Assembly: GCF_017313265.1 (NCBI RefSeq)
Contig: NZ_JAFLQZ010000001.1
Span: 599,321-663,320 of the forward strand
Source: Hymenobacter telluris
GTDB taxonomy: Bacteria > Bacteroidota > Bacteroidia > Cytophagales > Hymenobacteraceae
Reading direction: 5' to 3'
Length of the DNA stretch: 64,000 nucleotides
In this document: piece by piece, positions 57,762 to 64,000 of the stretch
How the letters are laid out: every line of letters begins with the position of its first letter
Position numbering within the stretch: the first letter of the stretch is position 1
Made by a program: the position numbers and the translations under genes
The notes under the pieces: generated by a model
Database searches by the model: none
The model's input: the letters and a program-made list of their open reading frames with translations, nothing else
What the model was told of the DNA's origin: nothing

Positions 57762-58460
57762 CTACAACGCTCTGATAAGCTCGGCTGCCACCCGCGGTAC
57801 GCCCGTGCTGGCAGGCTCGGTGATGAAGTGCAAGTTCGGCCGGCGTAGGAGCGGGGGTTGCTGCGGGTCGATGACGTAAATGGGGCAGGCGCCAGGGGCG
57901 TAATGCACCAGATTAGCAGCCGGGTACACTTGCAACGACGTGCCCACAACCAGAAAAATATCGGCCGTGGCAGCTTCATCCATGGCCAGTTCCATCAAGG
58001 GCACCTGCTCCCCAAACCACACAATGTTCGGGCGGAGTTGGTGGCCTTTTTCGCACAGTTCGCCCAGTTCAATCCGGTCTGAATCCATGGGGTATACCAG
58101 TTCCTCATGCAACGAGCTGCGCGACTCAAACAGCTTGCCGTGCAGGTGCATGACGTTTGTGGAGCCTGCCCGCTCGTGCAAATCATCCACGTTCTGCGTT
58201 ACGATAACCACGTCGAAATCCTGCTCCAGCGCCGCCAAAGCCAGATGGCCTGCATTGGGCTGCGCGGCCCGCGCCGCCGTACGCCGTTGGTTGTAGAAAT
58301 CCAGCACTAGCTCGGGGTTGCGGGCCCAGCCTTCCGGCGAGGCTACGTCTTCCACCCGGTGTCCTTCCCACAGTCCATCGGAGCCCCGAAAGGTTGCCAA
58401 GCCACTTTCGGCGCTGATGCCCGCCCCGGTGAGGGCTACTAGTTTCTTTTTATTAGTCAT
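57762..58460 (-). CDS. NAD-dependent protein deacylase (sirtuin, CobB type)
   Basis: The 232-residue sirtuin removes acyl groups from lysines using NAD. The NAD site has TGAGISAESGLATFRG (11-26) and TQNVDDLHERAG, the catalytic histidine is His107 in MHLHGK, and WFGEQVP and GTSLQVYPAA complete the fold. Tyr56 and Arg59 (FYNQRR) match the pair that selects succinyl or malonyl groups in class III sirtuins such as SIRT5. The four zinc cysteines are missing; only one cysteine (LCEKG) is left in that region, so the zinc module is lost or replaced. The ATG at 58458-58460 is preferred over a GTG 18 codons earlier. Confidence 0.93.
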   Translation of the reverse strand: MTNKKKLVALTGAGISAESGLATFRGSDGLWEGHRVEDVASPEGWARNPELVLDFYNQRRTAARAAQPNAGHLALAALEQDFDVVIVTQNVDDLHERAGSTNVMHLHGKLFESRSSLHEELVYPMDSDRIELGELCEKGHQLRPNIVWFGEQVPLMELAMDEAATADIFLVVGTSLQVYPAANLVHYAPGACPIYVIDPQQPPLLRRPNLHFITEPASTGVPRVAAELIRAL

Positions 58461-58568
58461 GATAGTACGGTCGATAGGGTGCAATAACTCACGCAAAGCT
58501 GCTGCTGAAACCACAGATTCACAATGGGGTAACCGGCGAAATAACGCGCAAGTTGCCTTGGTTACGCA

Positions 58569-59465
58569 TTAATCGAACCGCCGCAGTTCCTCCCTACCAA
58601 ACGTCCATTCCGGCGTATCAAACCGCGCATTGTTCGGATTCACGGCAAACCATACGCCTCTTGCTGCCGCCGCATCCCGTAGCACGTGTATTTGCTGGGC
58701 CGGCATATAGCTTTGGGCCAGCAGCACGTAGCGCTGGCCCGTAGCCGGCAGTTCGGCTACATCCAGCACCAACACCGCGTGGCCCGGCGAGCCGCCCCGG
58801 ATGAATACGTCGCCGGGCTGCACGCTGGCCAACGGGGTCGGGGTCAGCTCACGGGCCAATGACAAGGTGCCAGCGTACGTGAAAATCTGGTCGAGGTAGC
58901 GGCGGAATACGGTGTGGGTGGGCTGTTCCACGGCTTTGGGGGCGGCAACTACTGCGTTGTCGCGCACCTGGAACCCTCGGCCGCGGTACCAGTCAGCAAA
59001 CCGAATATCGTCGCCACTGGTCAGGTGGAAATGCACTTGATTGGGCTGGCGGGAATACTCGTACTCGCCGCGTAACCGAATTACGGCGTCGGCACACTGC
59101 TGCAAATCCCGGCTGCCCACGTCAATGTTCAGCACGGCCGCATGTACGTTTTGCGGGTCTTTCAGCCGGCCATTAAACAGATGGACTGCCGTGCCAGCCG
59201 GCAGCAGCGGCAAATAACGCAGCCAGTGCCCGAAAGAGCCCGGAGTAAGTGCTACCCGGCGGCAACCCGGCGGCGGCGCAAACCGTGCGGCCAAGCTGTG
59301 TTGAGTTTTATAGGAGCCAGCCGGTAGCCAAGCGTAGCGGTTTGGGCCCGACGGAGCAGGGGTTCCTTGCTGGTTATTGGCAGGCTTCTGGGTTGTAGCA
59401 ACAGGGGGCGTGCAGTGAAAAGCAGACAGCAAGGCCGCTACAGCAAGCGGAAAACAAGTTAGCAT
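58569..59465 (-). CDS. DUF4846-like exported protein
   Basis: The 298-residue protein has an N-terminal hydrophobic segment (about 1-18) ending near a cysteine (AFHCTPP), consistent with export, perhaps as a lipoprotein although the lipobox is poor. A Pro/Gln-rich linker leads to a globular domain with GSFGHWLRYLPLLPAG, CADAVIRLRGEYEYSR and a C-terminal GDVFIRGGSPGHAVLVLDVA. The last motif, with Gly-His, is like NlpC/P60-related or DUF4846 proteins. I assign it to the DUF4846 group from the pattern; no biochemical role is established. The start ATG is at 59463-59465. It lies 108 bases before the sirtuin gene on the same strand. Confidence 0.75.
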   Translation of the reverse strand: MLTCFPLAVAALLSAFHCTPPVATTQKPANNQQGTPAPSGPNRYAWLPAGSYKTQHSLAARFAPPPGCRRVALTPGSFGHWLRYLPLLPAGTAVHLFNGRLKDPQNVHAAVLNIDVGSRDLQQCADAVIRLRGEYEYSRQPNQVHFHLTSGDDIRFADWYRGRGFQVRDNAVVAAPKAVEQPTHTVFRRYLDQIFTYAGTLSLARELTPTPLASVQPGDVFIRGGSPGHAVLVLDVAELPATGQRYVLLAQSYMPAQQIHVLRDAAAARGVWFAVNPNNARFDTPEWTFGREELRRFD

Positions 59466-59600
59466 ATACAGCGGCGGCTAGAAATTCATTAACGCTGTAT
59501 GCGCCGCCCTCAGTATGCAAGCAGTAGCGCAAAAGCCCACTGATTTTGTGTTGCTACACCATGCCCCAGCGCAAATTCCAGCTACGGCCTCACTTAAAAG

Positions 59601-59636
59601 CAAGCGGCCCACCGAGTATGTCCGGTGGGCCGCTTG
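59601..59636 (-). terminator. Terminator behind topA
   Basis: A perfect 14-bp stem, CAAGCGGCCCACCG (59601-59614) with CGGTGGGCCGCTTG (59623-59636), is followed on the minus strand by CTTTTAAG. It is 26 bases after the topA stop. Confidence 0.85.
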
Positions 59637-59662
59637 GCTTATTGTAAGGATGTGCAGAAAGG

Positions 59663-62167
59663 TTATTTCGCCTTGGCGGTTGCCTTTTTAGTGGCAGTGG
59701 TGCCGGCAGCCTTCTTGGCCGCTGGCTTTTTAGCTGCCGGCTTCTTGGTAGTTGCGGCCGGTTTTTTCTTAGCGGGCTTATCAGCCGTTGCTTCTGCGTC
59801 GGCTGCCGGAGCGGCTTTCTTGGCGAAACGGCCGCCTTTAGCAGGCTTGTCGGGGGTGGCGGCGGCTAGTTCCAGGCAGCGTTCCAGCGTGAGGCCGGCG
59901 GGTTCTTCACCTTTCGGAATCTTCACGTTCTTTTTGCCGGCCACAATGTAGGGCCCAAACCGACCATTCAGTACCTGAACATCCGGGTTTTCCGGGAACT
60001 CCTTAATGAGGCGCTCGGCATCGGTTTTGCGCTTGTTCTCAATCAGGTCAATGGCTTCCTGAGCCGTAATGGTGTGCGGGTCCTGCTCCTTAGTGAGCGA
60101 ATAGAACTTGCTGTCGTGGCGGATGTACGGCCCGAAACGACCCAGCGCCGCCGTCATCGACTTGTCCTCGAACTCACCGACAATACGCGGCAGCTTGAAC
60201 AGGTCGAGGGCTTCTTCCAGCGTGATATTCTCGATGAACTGGCCTTTGCGCAAGCTGGCGTACACCGCTTTTTCGTCTTCGGGCGCCCCTTCTTTCGGCT
60301 CGATCTGCACGTACGGGCCATAGCGGCCCAAGCGGGCCGTTAGTTTCTGGCCGGTTTCCGGATGCACCCCAATCACGCGGGTGCTACTGAGCGTACTCCG
60401 CTCGATGTCCTGGCCGCGCTCCACGGTTTCGTGGAAAGTGCCGTAGAAGCCCGCCAGCATATCGGTCCACTGTTCGTGGCCGTTGGCAATCTGGTCGAAT
60501 TCGTCTTCCACTTTGGCCGTGAACTGGAAATCCACGATAACCGGGAAGTGCTCCACCAGGAAGTCGTTGACTACCATAGCAGTATCCGTTGGGAAGAGCT
60601 TGGCTTTGTCGGCCCCGTAGGTTTCGGTTTTCACTTCCGTTTTCACCTCGCTGCCCTCCAGCGTCAGCACATGAAACTTGCGTTCCTTGCCTTCGCGAGA
60701 GTCTTTTTCCACGTAGCCGCGCTTCTGAATAGTGCTGATGGTAGGGGCGTAAGTGGAAGGCCGGCCGATGCCCATTTCTTCCAGTTTCTTCACCAACGAA
60801 GCCTCCGTGTAGCGCGCCGGCGGCGACGCAAACCGCTCCAGGGCGCGCAACAGCTGCAACGGCAACTGCTGGCCCACTGTAAGCGGCGGCAGCCCCCGCG
60901 AAAACGACGAATCCGCGTTGGTTGCTTCGTCCTGCTCTTCCTCGTCTTTGCTCTCGGCATACGCCTTTAGAAAGCCTTCGAAGGTAATGACCTCCCCCGT
61001 AGCCGTCAGCGTGACGCCGGGCTGGGTGCTGATGCCAATAGTAGCTACCGTGCGCTCAATTACCGCGTCGGCCATCTGAGAGCCCATAGCCCGCTTCCGA
61101 ATCAGGTCGTAGAGGCGCTGCTCCTGCGAGTCGGAGCCGGCTTTCACCAGCGCGAAATCGGTAGGCCGAATGGCTTCGTGCGCCTCCTGCGCCGAGGCCG
61201 ATTTGGTTTTGTACACCCGGGTTTGAGCGTACTCGGGGCCATAAGCCCGGCTGATTTCGTCTTTGGCAGCGGCCAAGGCATCCTGCGACAGGTTCACCGA
61301 GTCGGTCCGCATGTAGCTGATTTTACCGGCTTCGTAAAGCTTCTGCGCCACGCTCATGGTCTGCGCCACCGAGAAGCCCAACTTGCGCGACGCTTCCTGT
61401 TGCAGCGTAGAGGTAGTGAATGGCGGCGCAGGGCTGCGCTTACCGGGTTTCTTTTCGAGGTTCTCAATCCGGTACTCCGCGCCTACGCACCGCGTCAGAA
61501 ATGCCTCGGCATCTTCCCGCGCCGTGAAGCGCTTCGGCAGCTCCGCTTCCAGCACCGCCCCGCGGCCGGCATCGAAACGAGCGGTAATGCGGTACGCCGA
61601 CGAAACTTTAAACTGGTTGATTTCCCGCTCCCGCTCCACCACAATCCGCACCGCTACGCTTTGCACCCGGCCCGCCGAGAGGCCGGCTTTCACTTTCTTC
61701 CAGAGCACCGGGCTCAGCTCGAAACCCACCAACCGGTCGAGGACGCGGCGGGCCTGCTGGGCATTTACCAGGTTCAGGTCGATTTCGCGCGGGTTGTCGA
61801 TGGCCGTGAGGATGGCGCTTTTGGTGATTTCCCGGAACACGATGCGGCGGGTTTTGTCGCTGCCACTTAGGTTGAGCGTTTCCGCCAAGTGCCACGAAAT
61901 GGCTTCTCCTTCCCGGTCATCGTCACTTGCCAACCATACCGTTTCCGCTTCCTTCGACAGCTTTTTCAGCTGCGCAATTATTTCGCGCTTATCCGCCGAT
62001 ACTACATAGGTAGGCTTGAAGCCGTTGGCAATATCAATGGCATTATTGTCTTTCGGAAGGTCACGTACGTGGCCGAAAGAGCTTTTTACGATATAGTCCT
62101 TACCCAAATACCCTTCAATGGTTTTGGCTTTGGCGGGTGATTCGACGATGACTAAATTTTTAACCAT
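59663..62167 (-). CDS. topA: DNA topoisomerase I
   Basis: The 834-residue type IA topoisomerase relaxes negative supercoils. The Toprim domain begins at once (MVKNLVIVESPAKAKTIEGYLG, acid Glu9, and DDDREGEAISWHLAE). The active tyrosine is Tyr285 in ISYMRTDSVNLS. Instead of classical four-cysteine zinc fingers, the C-terminal half carries repeats of the type LGRYGPYVQI, LGRFGPYIRH and NGRFGPYIVA. The last about 45 residues form a Lys/Ala/Pro tail like histone H1 (AAKKPAAKK), probably a nonspecific DNA clamp. The start ATG is at 62165-62167. A terminator follows, and a sensor gene diverges from it. Confidence 0.96.
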   Translation of the reverse strand: MVKNLVIVESPAKAKTIEGYLGKDYIVKSSFGHVRDLPKDNNAIDIANGFKPTYVVSADKREIIAQLKKLSKEAETVWLASDDDREGEAISWHLAETLNLSGSDKTRRIVFREITKSAILTAIDNPREIDLNLVNAQQARRVLDRLVGFELSPVLWKKVKAGLSAGRVQSVAVRIVVEREREINQFKVSSAYRITARFDAGRGAVLEAELPKRFTAREDAEAFLTRCVGAEYRIENLEKKPGKRSPAPPFTTSTLQQEASRKLGFSVAQTMSVAQKLYEAGKISYMRTDSVNLSQDALAAAKDEISRAYGPEYAQTRVYKTKSASAQEAHEAIRPTDFALVKAGSDSQEQRLYDLIRKRAMGSQMADAVIERTVATIGISTQPGVTLTATGEVITFEGFLKAYAESKDEEEQDEATNADSSFSRGLPPLTVGQQLPLQLLRALERFASPPARYTEASLVKKLEEMGIGRPSTYAPTISTIQKRGYVEKDSREGKERKFHVLTLEGSEVKTEVKTETYGADKAKLFPTDTAMVVNDFLVEHFPVIVDFQFTAKVEDEFDQIANGHEQWTDMLAGFYGTFHETVERGQDIERSTLSSTRVIGVHPETGQKLTARLGRYGPYVQIEPKEGAPEDEKAVYASLRKGQFIENITLEEALDLFKLPRIVGEFEDKSMTAALGRFGPYIRHDSKFYSLTKEQDPHTITAQEAIDLIENKRKTDAERLIKEFPENPDVQVLNGRFGPYIVAGKKNVKIPKGEEPAGLTLERCLELAAATPDKPAKGGRFAKKAAPAADAEATADKPAKKKPAATTKKPAAKKPAAKKAAGTTATKKATAKAK

Positions 62168-62480
62168 TGGGCGGTAGTAGTGGCAGCAGTAGACAGCTAA
62201 CTAAGAGAAAACTTAATTAGAAAACGATTCGGCGAGTGGGAAGTTGAATTTTGCCGCAAAGATGATGGAATAATCTGGTGTCCCATTCTCTGGCGCACAA
62301 TAACTCTGCCACATCTCCTTAGTAATACGGTTCGATGGCAACAACGGATTAAAGTGAAGAGGTTCACATAAATCTTTTCTTCCTGCTTCACCAAGGCCAT
62401 AATCCTGTGCGGCGAAACAACCGTATTCGTTACCTTTGCCAAGTAAGGGTAAGCCCCTTTTTGGCCCGCTCTTGTTTGCT
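62168..62480. other. Divergent spacer between topA and the HAMP sensor gene
   Basis: No gene is seen over about 310 bases. A plus-strand promoter box lies at 62431-62438. A minus-strand box one base off consensus (CATCTTTG, 62257-62264) could serve topA. Confidence 0.5.
62431..62438 (+). promoter_or_regulatory. -7 element for the HAMP sensor gene
   Basis: TACCTTTG fits TAnnTTTG exactly. Transcription would start near 62445, so the in-frame TTG at 62436 cannot be the start codon of the downstream gene. Confidence 0.5.
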
Positions 62481-64000
62481 TTGCCCACTTTCCACGGGCC
62501 TCGCTACTCCTACTTTCTGGCATCAGGTAAGACCACCACCCCATCCGCCCGTCGCGCCACACCCGCAGATACTTCCACCGCTGCTGCTGAGCCTGACCAG
62601 GTTACCACAACTGCACCCAACGGAGAAAGTAGCCGCAAAAGCGCCGCTAGCCGGAGCAGCCGCCGCAACGAGGCTGTGCAAAACCCGGCCTATGTAAACG
62701 ACCAACTCAACCGGGTGCTGTTTGCGTTGGATGCCTTCAAAAAAGGCGACGTGTCGGTGCGGCTCACCAAGCAAACCGACGATATTTTCGCCGAAATAGC
62801 CGAAGCCTACAACTCGATGGTGGAGATGATAGGCGGGGTAGGGGGCGAAGTGTCGCGCATTTCGAAAGTGGCCGGGGTGGAAGGCAACCTGAAAGCCCGG
62901 GCCTCGGCCGACAACGCCGCCGGTTTCTGGCGCGACATGATTAATAATATCAATGGCCTCGTGGACAGCATTGCTGTGCCGGTGCTGGAAGTGGGCAAGG
63001 TGCTCAAGAACATCAGCAAAGGCAACCTCGACGAAACCTTCCAGATTCCGGTTTCTGGCGACTTCAAGGTGATGGCCGAAACTATCAACAAGACCATCGA
63101 CAACCTCAACCTGTTTGCCGGCGAAGTAACCCGCGTGGCGCAGGAAGTAGGTACCGAAGGCAAATTGGGCGGCCAGGCGTCGGTACCGAACGTCGGCGGG
63201 GTGTGGAAAGACCTGACCGACAACGTGAATACCATGGCCTCGAACCTGACCTCGCAGGTGCGTGACATTGCCAACGTGGCTACCGCCGTAGCCAAAGGCG
63301 ACCTGAGCCAGAAGATGACCGTGGACGTGAAGGGCGAGGTGCTGGAGCTGAAGAACATCCTCAATCAGATGGTGGACTCGCTCAACATCTTCGGCGACGA
63401 AGTAACCCGTGTGGCTTTGGAAGTAGGCACCGAAGGCAAACTCGGGGGCCAGGCCTCCGTGCCCAACGTGCGCGGCACTTGGAAAGACCTGACCGACAAC
63501 GTGAACTACATGGCGTCGAACCTGACCAGTCAGGTGCGCGACATTGCCAACGTAGCCAACGCCGTAGCTAAAGGCGACCTGACCCAGAAGATGACCGTGG
63601 ACGTACGCGGCGAGTTGCTGGACTTGAAGCAGAACCTGAACCAGATGGTGGACTCGCTGAACCTGTTTGCTGGCGAAGTAACCCGCGTGGCCCTGGAGGT
63701 AGGTACCGAAGGTAAGTTGGGTGGTCAGGCGTCTGTGCCGAATGTGGCCGGCGTGTGGAAGGACCTGACCGACAACGTGAACTTCATGGCGTCCAGCCTC
63801 ACGTTGCAGGTGCGCGACATTGCCAACGTGGCTACCGCCGTAGCTAAAGGCGACTTAAGCCAGAAAGTGACGGTGGAGTTGAAAGGGGAACTGCTGGACT
63901 TGAAGCAGAACCTGAACCAGATGGTGGACTCGCTGAACCTGTTTGCTGGCGAAGTAACCCGCGTGGCCCTGGAGGTAGGTACCGAAGGTAAGTTGGGTGG
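62481..64000 (+). CDS. Multi-HAMP sensor protein, N-terminal part (runs off the window)
   Basis: The frame is open from 62403 to the window end. It encodes a Ser/Arg/Ala-rich leader, a conserved start ([19 protein letters not shown]) and then a chain of HAMP domains in units of exactly 92 residues, starting at codons 63114, 63390, 63666 and 63942. Such poly-HAMP proteins are usually the sensor part of cytoplasmic Nik1-type hybrid histidine kinases, with GAF, kinase and receiver domains downstream; these would lie outside the window. No membrane helix is seen. There is no in-frame ATG before about residue 110, so the start is unresolved; TTG 62481 is used, and TTG 62472 or CTG 62517 are alternatives. 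Confidence 0.8.
   Translation, partial: MPTFHGPRYSYFLASGKTTTPSARRATPADTSTAAAEPDQVTTTAPNGESSRKSAASRSSRRNEAVQNPAYVNDQLNRVLFALDAFKKGDVSVRLTKQTDDIFAEIAEAYNSMVEMIGGVGGEVSRISKVAGVEGNLKARASADNAAGFWRDMINNINGLVDSIAVPVLEVGKVLKNISKGNLDETFQIPVSGDFKVMAETINKTIDNLNLFAGEVTRVAQEVGTEGKLGGQASVPNVGGVWKDLTDNVNTMASNLTSQVRDIANVATAVAKGDLSQKMTVDVKGEVLELKNILNQMVDSLNIFGDEVTRVALEVGTEGKLGGQASVPNVRGTWKDLTDNVNYMASNLTSQVRDIANVANAVAKGDLTQKMTVDVRGELLDLKQNLNQMVDSLNLFAGEVTRVALEVGTEGKLGGQASVPNVAGVWKDLTDNVNFMASSLTLQVRDIANVATAVAKGDLSQKVTVELKGELLDLKQNLNQMVDSLNLFAGEVTRVALEVGTEGKLG
63114..64000 (+). repeat. Tandem 276-base HAMP-coding repeats
   Basis: The unit recurs at exactly 276 bases from 63114, 63390, 63666 and 63942. The 109 bases 63616-63724 and 63892-64000 are identical, while units 1 and 2 differ more. 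This points to recent duplication or gene conversion within the gene. Confidence 0.9.

Noticed and set aside
63114..64000. Regular repeats that might be taken for CRISPR
   Set aside because: The period is 276 bases, in frame, and encodes HAMP domains; there are no short repeats with unique spacers.

Overview
The window looks like a chromosomal piece of a GC-rich member of the Bacteroidota, most likely a Hymenobacter-like cytophagal (inference, not proven). The signs are a SusC/SusD pair, a one-protein hybrid two-component regulator (HTCS), two proteins with type IX secretion tails, promoters of the TAnnTTTG type, start sites without strong Shine-Dalgarno sequences, and abundant palindromic intergenic repeats.

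Layout. 1-6437: glutamate synthase (gltB with the start of gltD) and a thiolase. 6567-8530: a two-gene Bat-type unit (VWA protein plus TPR protein). 8673-9130: a tRNA cluster (Ser-GCT, Pro-TGG, Arg-TCT) with promoter and terminator. 9576-33101: a large minus-strand xylan utilisation locus in the order susC, susD, GH10, GH43, GH95, GH43, GH67, GH8, GH43, GH43, GH3, tandem CE1 esterase. 34080-38246: a divergent HTCS regulator. 38350-40974: a second, multidomain GH10 xylanase with a type IX secretion tail, convergent to the regulator. 41998-44858: an SDR oxidoreductase, an AraC regulator and two small unknown genes. 45639-47069: a secreted Asp-box protein, followed by the decayed tail of a similar gene. 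47554-53202: gyrB, polyphosphate kinase (ppk1) and a Ppx/GppA phosphatase. 53353-57084: a 1243-residue fusion of a phosphoesterase-like domain, a kinase-like segment and an outer-membrane barrel. 57180-62167: a YdjM-type membrane protein, a sirtuin, a DUF4846-like protein and topA. From about 62480 to the window end: the start of a sensor protein with tandem HAMP repeats.

How the xylan locus should work (inference from families): the type IX-secreted GH10 cuts polymer outside the cell and SusCD captures and imports oligosaccharides. In the periplasm GH10, GH67 (glucuronic acid), GH43 and GH3 (xylose, arabinose), GH8 (reducing-end xylose), GH95 (fucose or L-galactose) and the CE1 esterase (acetyl or feruloyl groups) finish the digestion. 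The HTCS is the expected inducer sensor. A near-perfect 20-base palindrome before the secreted xylanase, and a weaker copy before the HTCS, suggest a second DNA-binding regulator.

The best candidates for new biology are the phosphoesterase/kinase-like/barrel fusion with altered metal-site motifs, the paired structured hairpins between susD and the GH10 gene, the shared palindromes, and the set of different palindromic repeats placed between genes of the xylan locus. No CRISPR array, intact insertion sequence or prophage was seen.
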